A stretch of DNA of 64,000 nt from Hymenobacter setariae (GCF_007713685.1 NZ_VMRJ01000003.1:1-64000), one strand, 5' to 3'; positions 43,351 through 52,542 are shown, numbered from the stretch's first letter. Numbers and translations are program-made. The notes: generated by a model from the letters alone, not told the origin.

Positions 43351-44667
43351 ATGAAAGTTAGAACGCTTAAACAAAACAAGGTCAACGTTATCACCCTAGG
43401 TTGCTCCAAGAACCTCGTGGACTCGGAAGTGCTCATGGGCCAGCTGCGGGCCAACGACTTCCAAGTAACGCACGAGGCCAAGAAGTCGGATGCCAACATT
43501 GTCATTATCAATACCTGTGGCTTTATCGACAACGCCAAGCAGGAAAGCATCGACACCATCCTGCGCTACGCCGACGAGAAAGAAGCTGGCAAGCTCGAAA
43601 AGCTCTACGTAACGGGCTGCCTCTCGCAGCGTTACAAAGACGAGCTGGAGGAAGAAATTCCACAGGTAGACGCCTATTTCGGCACCCTAGAGCTGCCCCA
43701 GATGCTGAAAGTGCTGGAGGCCGACTACAAGAAAGAACTAGTGGGCGAGCGCCTACTGACCACGCCCAAGCACTACGCCTACTTCAAAATCGCCGAGGGC
43801 TGCAACCGCCCGTGCTCGTTCTGCGCTATCCCGCTGATGCGCGGCAAGCACGTAGACCGCCCCATGGAAGACCTTGTAACCGAGGCCAAGCGCCTAGTAG
43901 GCATGGGTACCAAAGAGCTAATTCTGATTGCCCAGGACCTGACCTACTACGGCCTGCAAGCCTATGGCGAGCGCAAGCTGCCCGAGCTGCTAGAGCGCCT
44001 CTCCGACGTGAGCGGCGTGGACTGGATACGCCTGCAATACGCCTACCCCTCGCAGTTTCCGCTGGCGGCACTGGATGTGATGCGCGAGCGCGATAATATC
44101 TGCCGCTACCTTGACATGCCCTTGCAGCACATTTCGGATAACATGCTGAAAACCATGCGCCGCGGCATTACCAGCCGCCGCACCAAGGAGCTGGTACGCG
44201 AAATCCGTGACCGGGTGCCGGGTATTGCGCTGCGCACCACGCTCATCGCGGGCCACCCCGGCGAGACGGAGGCCGATTTCGAGGAGCTGTGCGAATTTGT
44301 GCAGGAGTCGAAGTTTGAGCGCCTAGGTATCTTCACCTACTCGCACGAAGAGAACACGCACTCGCACACCCTCGTGGACGATGTGCCCGCCGAAGTGAAA
44401 CAGGAGCGCGCCGACCGCATCATGGAAATTCAGCAGCAGATTTCGCTGGATTACAACGAGTCGCGCGTGGGCCAGACGTATAAAGTGCTCTTCGACCGCC
44501 TCGAAGGCGGCTACTACGTGGGCCGCACCGAGTTCGACTCACCCGAAGTTGACAACGAAGTACTGGTGCTGGCTACCAACGACCTACACATCCCACAGGG
44601 CAGCTTCGCCAACGTGCACATCACTGGCGCATCGGACTTCGACCTGTACGGCGAGGTAGTGCGCTAG
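43351..44667 (+). CDS. rimO: ribosomal protein S12 methylthiotransferase
   Basis: 438 aa radical-SAM methylthiotransferase, RimO type. The N-terminal cluster Cys are in TLGCSKNLVDSEVLM, IINTCGFIDNA and YVTGCLSQRY; the radical-SAM cluster is CNRPCSFCAIP. RLQYAYPSQFPL and a C-terminal TRAM-like domain (LYGEVVR end) complete it. The SKNLVDSE variant of the first motif distinguishes RimO from MiaB. It modifies a conserved Asp of ribosomal protein S12. The start is the ATG at 43351. Confidence 0.94.
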   Translation: MKVRTLKQNKVNVITLGCSKNLVDSEVLMGQLRANDFQVTHEAKKSDANIVIINTCGFIDNAKQESIDTILRYADEKEAGKLEKLYVTGCLSQRYKDELEEEIPQVDAYFGTLELPQMLKVLEADYKKELVGERLLTTPKHYAYFKIAEGCNRPCSFCAIPLMRGKHVDRPMEDLVTEAKRLVGMGTKELILIAQDLTYYGLQAYGERKLPELLERLSDVSGVDWIRLQYAYPSQFPLAALDVMRERDNICRYLDMPLQHISDNMLKTMRRGITSRRTKELVREIRDRVPGIALRTTLIAGHPGETEADFEELCEFVQESKFERLGIFTYSHEENTHSHTLVDDVPAEVKQERADRIMEIQQQISLDYNESRVGQTYKVLFDRLEGGYYVGRTEFDSPEVDNEVLVLATNDLHIPQGSFANVHITGASDFDLYGEVVR

Positions 44668-44703
44668 CGATAGCATAACTGCTTTTCGCTTCTGTTCCTA
44701 CGT

Positions 44704-44780
44704 TTGTCATGCTGACGAAGTAAGCATCTTATTGCACCGGGTTCTAACCTGATAAGAAGCTTCCTGCGTCAGCATGACAA
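44704..44780. repeat. dispersed palindrome, copy D (after rimO)
   Basis: TTGTCATGCTGACGAAG... from 44704 and the complement ending CAGCATGACAA at 44780. Arms are about 30 bp with several mismatches; the central part of the motif has changed to GACGAAG/CTGCGTC. Confidence 0.65.
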
Positions 44781-44810
44781 ATTTTTTATAAGTAAGTAAA
44801 CCAAGGTCTT

Positions 44811-45623
44811 ATGCAGGTACGCATCAACCAACAGGAATTTACCTACGACGTGCAGGGCGAAGCTGGCCTAACGGATGGCCGCGTCCTGCTAGCCTCCGAC
44901 GACGACCTTTCGGCTGGCACTACCTGGGCCGCCGAGGGTTACACCGTGGCCAGTTTCTTGCCTGCTGCTGAGCAAGCCACCTTGCAAGAAGGCCTCGCCC
45001 AACTGGTGCGCCAAGCCCTGACCGACGCGGGCTGCCCGGTACCCGCTGACTTCGACGTAGCACACTACCACCGCGTGGTGGGCGACAATCGCGACCTGCA
45101 CCTGGCCGTGGTAAACCGCACAAAAGAGTACCAGCAAGCTGCCTTTTTGCCGCTGCCCGCCACGGTATTAGAGAAGCGTGTAGGCGAGCTGTGCGGCCGG
45201 CCTGTGCAAGCGCTCAATCCCTGGGATAATGAGCGGTTTTTTCACCTGCGTATTATTCGGCCTGGCAAAGCGGATAACAATCCACTGCACCGCGACGTGT
45301 GGATACCCGATTACCACAACTGCCTGAATATCTACGTGCCCGTGGCTGGTAGCACGGCGCAGTCGTCGCTGACGCTGGTGCCTGGTTCGCACCACTGGCC
45401 CGAAAACCGCACCCTACGCACGGCTGGCGGGGCCGTCAGCAACGGCGTGCGCTTCACGGTGCCCGGCGTGCTGGGTAGCGCTGAGCCGCTGGATATTATT
45501 CGGCCCAATCCGGGGATGGGCGAAGTACTCCTTTTTTCGCCCTATTTATTGCACGGTGGGGCCGTGAATTTGAACGAAGACGAAACGCGTATCTCGTTGG
45601 AAATGCGGTTCTGGGCGGTGTAG
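44811..45623 (+). CDS. phytanoyl-CoA dioxygenase-like 2OG-Fe(II) oxygenase
   Basis: 270 aa. The jelly-roll iron site is visible: HxD in NNPLHRDVWIPDYHN and the distal His in YLLHGGAVNLNEDETRISLEM, with Arg for 2-oxoglutarate. LTLVPGSHHWPENR is typical of the PhyH family. Bacterial members hydroxylate varied small molecules, so the substrate is unknown. No biosynthetic partners surround it. The ATG at 44811 follows the palindrome at 44704-44780. Confidence 0.75.
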   Translation: MQVRINQQEFTYDVQGEAGLTDGRVLLASDDDLSAGTTWAAEGYTVASFLPAAEQATLQEGLAQLVRQALTDAGCPVPADFDVAHYHRVVGDNRDLHLAVVNRTKEYQQAAFLPLPATVLEKRVGELCGRPVQALNPWDNERFFHLRIIRPGKADNNPLHRDVWIPDYHNCLNIYVPVAGSTAQSSLTLVPGSHHWPENRTLRTAGGAVSNGVRFTVPGVLGSAEPLDIIRPNPGMGEVLLFSPYLLHGGAVNLNEDETRISLEMRFWAV

Positions 45624-45729
45624 TTGCGCAGGCTTTGTAGTCTGTGACCGAGCGTGGCAAGCATCCTGAGCCTGAGCCGTTCTAATAGTGATATTCGCTG
45701 CACTCGCTCGCGGGCTACAAAGTCCGCAT
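45623..45729. repeat. decayed GCGGACT-family palindrome
   Basis: GTTGCGCAGGCTTTGTAGTC at 45623 and CGGGCTACAAAGTCCGCA ending at 45729 are complementary with mismatches. They match the intact element at 7972-8033 in arm sequence but flank a longer centre. It lies between the dioxygenase gene and bshC. Confidence 0.55.
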
Positions 45730-45793
45730 ACCTAACTTTTCGGGCCGTGCCGGGTTCTTGGCAGAATTTCGCGCCCTTTTTTTCTCCGCGCTC

Positions 45794-47410
45794 ATGGCTG
45801 CTGCCGATTGTATTACTCTGCCCTACGCCGCCACCGGCGCTTTTTCGGGTCTCCTCACTGACTACATCGCCGCCTCGCCGGCCTTGGCTCCTTTCTATAA
45901 TCGTCGGCCCGAGCTGGTGGCCTTTCGGGCGCAGCTAGAAGAAAAGCAAGCTGCTTACTCGCCCGAAGCTCGGCAGCGACTGGTGACCGACCTGCGGGCG
46001 CAGTACACCGACCTAGGCGGCGAGGTGCTGCCCGCTGTGGCCGCTAACCTCGATTTGCTAGCCAAGGATACAACCTTCACCATCACGACGGGGCACCAGC
46101 TCAATCTGTTTACGGGGCCGCTGTACTTTGTTTATAAGATAGTTACGGCTATCAAGCTCAGCCAGCAGCTCAAGGCCGAGTACCCAAAGTACGACTTCGT
46201 GCCGGTGTACTGGCTGGCTACCGAAGACCACGACTTTGCCGAAATCAACCACTTCCAGCTTTTTGGCAAAACGCTGAGTTGGGCTGGGCCGGGCGAAGGC
46301 GCCCTAGGTGGCCCAGTAGGCCGCCTGCCGCTCGATGGGCTGGCCGAAGAAATCCTAAACCAATTGCCGCCCGAGGTGCCAGCCGCGTTTAAAGACGCCT
46401 ACACCAGCAGCGCCACGCTCAGCGAAGCCACGCGCAAGCTGGCTACTAGTCTCTTCGGTAGCTACGGCCTCGTGTGCCTCGATGCCGACCGCCCCGCGCT
46501 GAAGCAAGCGCTGAAGCCACTGCTAAAACAGGAAATTCAGAACCAACTATCCAACCAGGCAGTGCAGGCCACCAATGGCCAACTCACGGCCGCCGGCTAC
46601 AAGCCGCAGGTGTATTCGCGCCCGCTCAACCTATTCTTCCTCACCGACGAAGGCAAGCGCGAGCGGTTGGAGCCCGACGCAACTGGCGCCGATTGTACCC
46701 AGGTGACAGTGCGCGGCACCAGCCGCTGCCACTCGCAGGCCGAGTTGCTGGCTTTGGCCGAAAGCGAGCCCGAGCGCTTCAGCCCCAACGTGGTGCTGCG
46801 CCCAGTGTACCAAGAAATCCTGATGCCCAACCTCGCTTACATCGGCGGCGGAGCCGAGGTGGCGTACTGGTTTCAGCTCAAAGGTATATTTGAGCAGCTT
46901 GGCGTGCCCTATCCTATCGTGCTGCCCCGCAATTCGGCTATGTATATGAGCCGCGCTAACCTCGGTAAGCTGCGTAAGCTTGGTTTGAATACGCTCGATA
47001 TTTTTAAACCCCTAGGTGAGCTGAAAAAGCAAGTTGGCGCCCAGCTCGGGCAGGAAGAAGTAACTCTAGCCGCTCAGCAAGAAGCCCTTGCCGCTGCCTA
47101 CCAGCAAGTGCAAGACCTAGCCCAGCGCCTCGACCCCACACTGGTAAAAGCCGTAGCCGCTGAAGCCCAAAAAGCCGCTGGCAGCCTCGCTGGCCTCGAA
47201 AAGCGCCTCGCTAAAGCCTCCGAAGCCAAGCACGAGACCGCCTACTCGCAGCTCACTGCGCTCAAGGATAAGCTCTTTCCCGAAGGTGGCTTGCAGGAGC
47301 GGACCGATAACGTGCTGAGTGTACTCATTAATAACCCCGGCTTTATCGACCAACTTATGGAGTGCTTCGAGCCGCTGGCATTGGTATTTGCGGTGGTAGA
47401 GGAAGCATAG
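45794..47410 (+). CDS. bshC: bacillithiol biosynthesis cysteine-adding enzyme
   Basis: 538 aa, the BshC family length. It joins cysteine to GlcN-malate in the last step of bacillithiol synthesis. Features: FTITTGHQLNLFTGPLYFVYKI, DFVPVYWLATEDHDFAEINHF, NVVLRPVYQEILMPNLAYIGGGAEVAYWFQ and IVLPRNSAMYMS, then a long C-terminal coiled coil (about 420-490). The ATG at 45794 is chosen. bshA and bshB are not here. It pairs functionally with ytxJ at 33280. Confidence 0.95.
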   Translation: MAAADCITLPYAATGAFSGLLTDYIAASPALAPFYNRRPELVAFRAQLEEKQAAYSPEARQRLVTDLRAQYTDLGGEVLPAVAANLDLLAKDTTFTITTGHQLNLFTGPLYFVYKIVTAIKLSQQLKAEYPKYDFVPVYWLATEDHDFAEINHFQLFGKTLSWAGPGEGALGGPVGRLPLDGLAEEILNQLPPEVPAAFKDAYTSSATLSEATRKLATSLFGSYGLVCLDADRPALKQALKPLLKQEIQNQLSNQAVQATNGQLTAAGYKPQVYSRPLNLFFLTDEGKRERLEPDATGADCTQVTVRGTSRCHSQAELLALAESEPERFSPNVVLRPVYQEILMPNLAYIGGGAEVAYWFQLKGIFEQLGVPYPIVLPRNSAMYMSRANLGKLRKLGLNTLDIFKPLGELKKQVGAQLGQEEVTLAAQQEALAAAYQQVQDLAQRLDPTLVKAVAAEAQKAAGSLAGLEKRLAKASEAKHETAYSQLTALKDKLFPEGGLQERTDNVLSVLINNPGFIDQLMECFEPLALVFAVVEEA

Positions 47411-47474
47411 TATGCCTGCATCTACTAATTGTTCATAGTGTATTTCGCTCCGGTGCTTAATTATACCTACTGCT

Positions 47475-48026
47475 ATGTGTCGCTATGCAATGACTACCTA
47501 TAAGGCTCACTATGCATGCTTTGACTGCCGCAAGACTTTTAAGCGAAGGCTCTTGCACGATGTAGCTCGCGATGAAAGCAAATCTGTAGCAGCTAAATGC
47601 CCTGATTGTGCGCAAGTCGCTGCGAATATGGGGCTTGACTTTAAATCGCCTTCAAAAGATGATGTTAAAGCGTGGCAGCACTTGCGAAGCCTGTATGTGG
47701 TTGGTGTTACCTACCATTCGTGCGGATGTAGCGGGCCGGGCTACATTCCAGCTACGACGGGGGAATTGGTTGCGTACCTACAGGAGAGGCTAACCGATTA
47801 CGTTAAAGAATTGCGCTATTGGCTAAATCGCCGCCAGCCAACAACCAAAGTAGAATTTGAGTATGATAAAAATAAGAATTGGGCTCACAATACTCGCTTC
47901 CCACGACAGCTAGTAGGTAGGAATGGAGGAGTTAATAGTATGGATGCTATTGCTTATTGGCAGCAGCGCGTATACGATTTAGAGCATAATATTAGCAAGG
48001 CCAGAGCGCAGCTTGTGAAACCATAG
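47475..48026 (+). CDS. conserved hypothetical protein with Cys-pair zinc-ribbon-like motifs
   Basis: 183 aa. CxxC pairs occur in HYACFDCRKTFKRR and KCPDCAQVAANMG, and a third Cys cluster in YHSCGCSGPGYIP. Four or more of these could bind zinc. The C-terminal half is helical (ELVAYLQERLTDYVKELRYW; WQQRVYDLEHNISKARAQL). It has no signal peptide and is presumably cytoplasmic. It resembles an uncharacterised Bacteroidota family known to me only as hypothetical. Composition is less GC-rich than bshC and galT around it. The ATG at 47475 is used; MTTYKAHYAC five codons later is an alternative start. Confidence 0.6.
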   Translation: MCRYAMTTYKAHYACFDCRKTFKRRLLHDVARDESKSVAAKCPDCAQVAANMGLDFKSPSKDDVKAWQHLRSLYVVGVTYHSCGCSGPGYIPATTGELVAYLQERLTDYVKELRYWLNRRQPTTKVEFEYDKNKNWAHNTRFPRQLVGRNGGVNSMDAIAYWQQRVYDLEHNISKARAQLVKP

Positions 48027-48064
48027 CTAGCTATTGACGGCACTACTTGTTGCACGAACGTAAG

Positions 48065-48072
48065 TAAGTTTG
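48065..48072 (+). promoter_or_regulatory. putative -7 element of galT
   Basis: TAAGTTTG matches TAnnTTTG exactly, 40 bp before the ATG at 48105. Confidence 0.35.
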
Positions 48073-48104
48073 GGGCCTTTCTGGCTTTGCTAACTTTCCC
48101 CGCC

Positions 48105-49151
48105 ATGTTCGATTTCACAGAGCAACCCCACCGCCGCCACAACCCGCTGCTCGATGAGTGGGTTCTCGTATCGCCGCACCGTGCCAAGCGCCCCTGGCAG
48201 GGCGCGCAGGAAAAAGCGGCTACCGCCGCGCCACCCGCCTACGACCCCACTTGCTACTTGTGCCCTGGCAACACGCGCACCAGCGGCATCGTGAATCCTA
48301 AATACGACCACCAGTACGTATTCGACAACGACTTTGCGGCGCTGCTGCCCGAGGGCGAAACTGGCACCTACGAGGAAGGCGGCCTACTGCGCGCCGATGC
48401 CGAAACCGGCCACTGCCGCGTCATCTGCTTTTCGCCGCGCCACGACTTGACGTTGCCCGAGCTGCCCATCGCGGAAATCCGCAAGGTGGTTGATACCTGG
48501 ACCGAGGAGTTTCGCACCCTAGGCGCCGACCCGAATATCAATTACGTGCAGATATTCGAGAACAAAGGCCAGGCCATGGGTGCCTCGAACCCGCACCCGC
48601 ACGGCCAAATCTGGAGCGAGCGCACTGTGCCCGACCTGCCTGCCAAGGAAAGCCGCACCCAGAAAGCCTACTTCGAGAAGCACGGCCGCACGCTGCTGAG
48701 CGACTACCTTGCCATCGAGGAGAAAAGCAAAACCCGCTTCGTGGTCGAAAATGACACCTGGGTAGCCCTAGTACCCTTCTGGGCGGTGTGGCCCTTCGAG
48801 ACGCTGGTGCTACCGCGCCGCGCTGTGCAAGACCTCACGCAGCTCAACGACCAAGAGCGCGACGGGCTGGCCGACATCTTGCAGCAGCTCACCATCAAGT
48901 ACGACAACCTATTCGAAACCAGCTTCCCATACTCGGCCGGCTTCCACCAGCGGCCTACCGATGGTGGCGAGTACCCCGAGTGGCACCTGCATATGCACTT
49001 CTTGCCGCCGCTGCTGCGCTCGGCCACGGTCAAGAAATTCATGGTGGGCTACGAGCTGATGGCTAACGCTCAGCGTGATATCACAGCCGAGCAGGCTGCC
49101 GAGCGCCTGCGGGCACTGCCCGCTGTGCACTATAAGGCTGCGGCTCAGTAG
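48105..49151 (+). CDS. galT: galactose-1-phosphate uridylyltransferase
   Basis: 348 aa. It swaps UMP between UDP-glucose and galactose-1-phosphate in the Leloir pathway. Motifs: [22 protein letters not shown] at the N-terminus, [12 protein letters not shown] with two Cys, and the active site [11 protein letters not shown] with its HPH; a C-terminal HLHMHFLPP follows. The start is the ATG at 48105 (MFDFTEQ). No galK or galE is adjacent. A terminator follows at 49177. Confidence 0.94.
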   Translation: MFDFTEQPHRRHNPLLDEWVLVSPHRAKRPWQGAQEKAATAAPPAYDPTCYLCPGNTRTSGIVNPKYDHQYVFDNDFAALLPEGETGTYEEGGLLRADAETGHCRVICFSPRHDLTLPELPIAEIRKVVDTWTEEFRTLGADPNINYVQIFENKGQAMGASNPHPHGQIWSERTVPDLPAKESRTQKAYFEKHGRTLLSDYLAIEEKSKTRFVVENDTWVALVPFWAVWPFETLVLPRRAVQDLTQLNDQERDGLADILQQLTIKYDNLFETSFPYSAGFHQRPTDGGEYPEWHLHMHFLPPLLRSATVKKFMVGYELMANAQRDITAEQAAERLRALPAVHYKAAAQ

Positions 49152-49176
49152 GTAGTACTTGCATACTCACTCATTG

Positions 49177-49210
49177 AAAAGCCCGGCTACTAAGTAGTTT
49201 GGGCTTTTTT
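49177..49210. terminator. galT terminator
   Basis: AAAAGCCC (49177-49184) pairs with GGGCTTTT (49201-49208), with inner GGCTAC/GTAGTT pairing and TTTTTT after. It sits between the convergent galT and 49273 genes. Confidence 0.7.
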
Positions 49211-49272
49211 CATGAATAGCTGATTCTAGGTCGGTCTAGTGGTTTGCCTGGGAATAGGTACAAGGATATAGG

Positions 49273-49791
49273 CTATTCTGCGGCTGCGCCGAAGGGTAGG
49301 GTTGGCCGCATCCCAATCATGGCCTTGACGATAGTAGCACCATCGAGCTCGAAGTAGCTCACGGCGGGCGGGCAGCCGTAAAGTAGGGCTAGGCCATCAG
49401 TAGTCGCGGCCACTTGGTCGGGCTCGCCGAAACTTAGCACTAGGTGCTGCAACTGCATGCCCGGGCCGATATCTTGAATGGCTACCCGCCGCCCCAGCAC
49501 TTCCCCAAACATCAGTTGGAGAGTGAGTACCCACAGGTGAGCGTCGCGGTTTTCTAATAAGCGCTCGCGCTCGGCGGCTAGGGTGTGCACATAGGTGTTG
49601 AGGGCCGCCTCGCGCTGCTGGCGGCGCGCTAACAGGCGCGCTTCTAGCTCGGCTAGCTGCGAGGCAGTGAGGGTATTTAAGTCCACGAATTGCCCTTCTA
49701 TTTCCAGCCAGTTGTGCGCGGGCGCTGGGGGCGCGGGAGGAGTAACCGGCTTGGCTGCCGGGCGGGCGAATAATTTCTGAAAGAAGTTCAT
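49273..49791 (-). CDS. hypothetical cytoplasmic protein, 172 aa
   Basis: Not recognised. The N-terminus (MNFFQKLFARPAAKPVTPP) leads into a Pro-rich spacer, then a predicted coiled coil (LAELEARLLARRQQREAALNTYVHTLAAERERLL) and a compact C-terminal part with LVLSFGEPDQVAATTDGLALLYG, which loosely recalls SmpA/BamE-like folds. No signal peptide. The ATG at 49791 gives a clean start. The function is unknown. Confidence 0.55.
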   Translation of the reverse strand: MNFFQKLFARPAAKPVTPPAPPAPAHNWLEIEGQFVDLNTLTASQLAELEARLLARRQQREAALNTYVHTLAAERERLLENRDAHLWVLTLQLMFGEVLGRRVAIQDIGPGMQLQHLVLSFGEPDQVAATTDGLALLYGCPPAVSYFELDGATIVKAMIGMRPTLPFGAAAE

Positions 49792-49917
49792 GCCGGGGAG
49801 CTAAGCTGTAGATTACCCCCAAGCTACGAAGAAAATCAGCTACTTAGCACGCATGTCAAACTGGTCTATGAATAATGCAAACATAGTGACTATCAGCAAT
49901 GCTGGATAAGCAGGTGC

Positions 49918-50510
49918 CTAGTGACTTAGCTTATGATATTTACTACTTCCAGCTGGCAAGAAAGCATTTTCGGCTTTGCGATAGTTAGGGCTTATGCGCA
50001 GGTTTATTAGCTCACTTGCAGTAAATGCGTCTAAACGTACTTGCTGGCAACTGCGTCGTGGCCAGATATTAAAACTGCCTCCGTTTCTAAAAAGCCGCGA
50101 GGCCCGACTCCGTTGGTTGGCCCGGCGCCTAGGATGCTCCATGTGGTGCCCTCCCACTTGGCGATGTAGTAGGTATTGAGGTGACCGCCTGAGTGAAGTA
50201 CTCACCAATAGAGCCCGCCGCAGCTACCGTGCTGCTAGTATTAGCAGCCCCGAGCAAGCCGTAGCCATCTTGCCATTAGTCATCGCCTGTGTCGGTAGTA
50301 TCGGCGGGGCTGAAGACCTGCCGCCTGTTGGCGGTAGTGTGCGGCCAAAAGACGCGTGCATTAAACGAGCTTTACGCGCTGACTCGTAGGGTGCCATCAT
50401 AATTGAGCGCCGCGGCCTAGGCCTAGAAGCTGGCACGCAGACTTGTTGCTGCGAGGTAGAAAAGGCAGCGACAAGCACCGCGCAGCATAAGGTAGTGGCG
50501 CGCTTGCAGC
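49918..50510 (-). pseudogene. degenerate remnant of a secreted protein gene
   Basis: No intact frame spans the 767-bp gap between prmC and the 49273 gene. Read on the minus strand in shifting frames, it gives protein-like pieces: an Ala/Leu-rich start (TLCCAVLVAAFSTSQQ, near 50480), QDGYGLLGAANTSSTVAAAG with GSIGEYFTQ (near 50210-50270), and YYIAKWEGTTWSILGAGP (near 50125-50175), the last resembling repeats of secreted beta-propeller proteins in Bacteroidota. Frameshifts and stops between the pieces suggest a dead gene. The rest of the gap (to 50558) shows nothing. Confidence 0.35.
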
Positions 50511-50558
50511 GTGCCGCGGCCTGCGGCGACTATCGATTCTGGAGCACCGATGCAAAAG

Positions 50559-51413
50559 CTACAGCCTGGTAGCCCGCACAAATCGCACTCGTCCAAAGAA
50601 GTCGTTTAATACGCGCACGGCTGCAAAATCGGTTTCCGCGAACAGCGCCGCCGTTTCGGCACCTAGGGCCTCGTTGATTTCGAGATACACCGTGCCGGCA
50701 GGCCGCAGCAGCACCCGCGCTAGCTCGGCCAAGCGCTTGTAAAAAAGAAGCGGGTCGGCATCGGGCACGAACAGAGCAGTGGCGGGCTCCCAGGCCAGCA
50801 CGTTGTCACGCATCTGGGCGCGCTCGCTGGCGCGCACGTAGGGCGGGTTGCTCACTAGCACATCGAGCGTGCCGGGTACGATGTCGGGCGTAGTGGCCAG
50901 AATATCAAGCTGCTGAAACTCTGCCTCCGGTGCGTAGCGGGCGGCGTTGCGGCGGGCCACAGCCAGCGCCTCGCCCGAAATATCGACGGCTACCGTGCGG
51001 GCCGGGCGCAGCGCCTGGGCCACAGCCAGCGCCAGGCAGCCCGAGCCAGTGCCCACGTCGAGCACTGTGAGGCCGGCGCGCCCCGCCTGCTCCTGCGCAA
51101 TGAGCTGGGCCAATTCCTCGGTTTCGGGGCGAGGGATGAGGGTGGCCGGTGATACTTCTAAGTCCATGCCTGCGAAGTGCGCCGTGCCTAGCACGTACTG
51201 CACCGGCTCGTGCGCCAGCAGGCGGGCCTGCAGTTCGGGCAGGCGAGCTGCTACCTCGGCGGGCACGGGCACAGTGGCCTGCATGCGGCGCTGCAAGGGG
51301 TTGAGGCCCAACAGTGTCTCGGTGACGAGTGCCGCGATGGCAACGGCCTCGGGGGCGGGGTAGGGGCCTTGCAGGGAGGTGGCAAGCTGGGCGGTGAAGG
51401 CGGCGGTGGTCAT
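50559..51413 (-). CDS. prmC: release-factor glutamine N5-methyltransferase
   Basis: 284 aa. It methylates the GGQ glutamine of RF1/RF2. Motifs: YVLGTAHFAGMDLEVSPATLIPRPETE, the SAM loop VLDVGTGSGCLALAVA, VDISGEALAVARRNA and the catalytic NPPY in LVSNPPYVRASE. The ATG at 51413 (MTTAAFTAQL) is chosen; a much longer frame to 51608 would overlap the divergent ribD gene. An exact -7 element lies just upstream. Confidence 0.93.
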   Translation of the reverse strand: MTTAAFTAQLATSLQGPYPAPEAVAIAALVTETLLGLNPLQRRMQATVPVPAEVAARLPELQARLLAHEPVQYVLGTAHFAGMDLEVSPATLIPRPETEELAQLIAQEQAGRAGLTVLDVGTGSGCLALAVAQALRPARTVAVDISGEALAVARRNAARYAPEAEFQQLDILATTPDIVPGTLDVLVSNPPYVRASERAQMRDNVLAWEPATALFVPDADPLLFYKRLAELARVLLRPAGTVYLEINEALGAETAALFAETDFAAVRVLNDFFGRVRFVRATRL

Positions 51414-51418
51414 CGGGT

Positions 51419-51426
51419 CAAAGGTA
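51419..51426 (-). promoter_or_regulatory. putative -7 element of prmC
   Basis: On the minus strand TACCTTTG matches TAnnTTTG exactly and ends 5 bp before the prmC ATG, again implying a near-leaderless message, as at pheS. Confidence 0.4.
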
Positions 51427-51498
51427 CAAGCGGCCAGGGCGGGCGTATTTTTAGCGCCAGTTCTACCGGCTAGCTGCCTGCTATCCTCCTTTTTTGCC

Positions 51499-52542
51499 AT
51501 GACCGACGAGCTATTCATGCGCCGCGCCCTCGACCTAGCCGCCCTAGGCCAAGGCACTACGCGCCCTAACCCCATGGTGGGCTGCGTGGTAGTCGGCCCC
51601 GCGGGCACTATTATTGGCGAGGGCTACCATCAGCAATACGGCGGCCCTCACGCCGAAGTCAATGCCCTAGCCAGCGTCGAAGACCAAGACCTACTGCGCC
51701 AGAGCCGCGTGTTTGTGACCCTAGAGCCTTGTTCGCACCACGGTAAAACGCCGCCCTGCGCCGACTTGCTCATAGCGAAGGGGGTGCCCGAGGTCGTTGT
51801 GTGCAACGACGACCCCAACCCGCTCGTGAGCGGCCGGGGCTTGAACAAGCTGCGCGCCGCGGGCATAAAGGTCAGTACTGGCCTACTTGCCACCGAAGGC
51901 CGTGCGCTCAACAAGCGCTTCTTCACCATGCAGGAGAAAAAGCGGCCCTACGTGGTGCTCAAGTGGGCGGAGTCGGCCGACGGGTTTTTGGCCGGGCCGC
52001 ACTTCCAGCCAGTGCAGATAAGCGGGCCGCAGGCGGGCCTACTCACCCACAAGTGGCGCACCGAAGAGGCCGCCATCTTGGTGGGCACTCGCACCGCCCT
52101 GCACGACAATCCCCGCCTCAACGCCCGCGAGTGGCCGGGGCCGCAGCCAGTGCGCATTACGCTCGACAAAAACCTAAGCTTACCGCCTAGCCACCATCTC
52201 TTCGACGGCTCGCAGCCCACGCTGGTGTATACGCACCGCCACCGCGACGCGCGCCCTAATCTTGACTTCATCACGCTGCCGCCCGACATCGCCGCCGCGC
52301 CCGACGTGCTGCCCGCTGTGCTCGCCGACCTGCACGCCCGCGGCCTCGAGTCGGTACTGGTAGAGGGCGGTCCTACCGTTGTTGGAGCGCTGCTGGCCAG
52401 CGACTTGTGGGACGAGATGCGCGTTTTCCGCAGCCCTAGGCGCCTCGAGCGCGGGATAGCTGCCCCGCGCGTAGGCTTGCGCAGCTGGCGCACGGCTGAA
52501 AACGTAGGAGAGGATAAGCTGTTTTGGTTTGAAAATCATTAG
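51499..52542 (+). CDS. ribD: bifunctional riboflavin deaminase/reductase
   Basis: 347 aa. The N-terminal deaminase (about 1-145) has RPNPMVGCVVV and the zinc sites GGPHAEVNAL and LEPCSHHGKTPPCADLL. The C-terminal reductase (about 150-347) has RPYVVLKWAESADGF, WRTEEAAILVGTRTALHDNP and SVLVEGGPTVVGALL. It performs the second and third steps of riboflavin synthesis. The start is the ATG at 51499, 85 bp from the divergent prmC start. Other rib genes are absent. Confidence 0.95.
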   Translation: MTDELFMRRALDLAALGQGTTRPNPMVGCVVVGPAGTIIGEGYHQQYGGPHAEVNALASVEDQDLLRQSRVFVTLEPCSHHGKTPPCADLLIAKGVPEVVVCNDDPNPLVSGRGLNKLRAAGIKVSTGLLATEGRALNKRFFTMQEKKRPYVVLKWAESADGFLAGPHFQPVQISGPQAGLLTHKWRTEEAAILVGTRTALHDNPRLNAREWPGPQPVRITLDKNLSLPPSHHLFDGSQPTLVYTHRHRDARPNLDFITLPPDIAAAPDVLPAVLADLHARGLESVLVEGGPTVVGALLASDLWDEMRVFRSPRRLERGIAAPRVGLRSWRTAENVGEDKLFWFENH

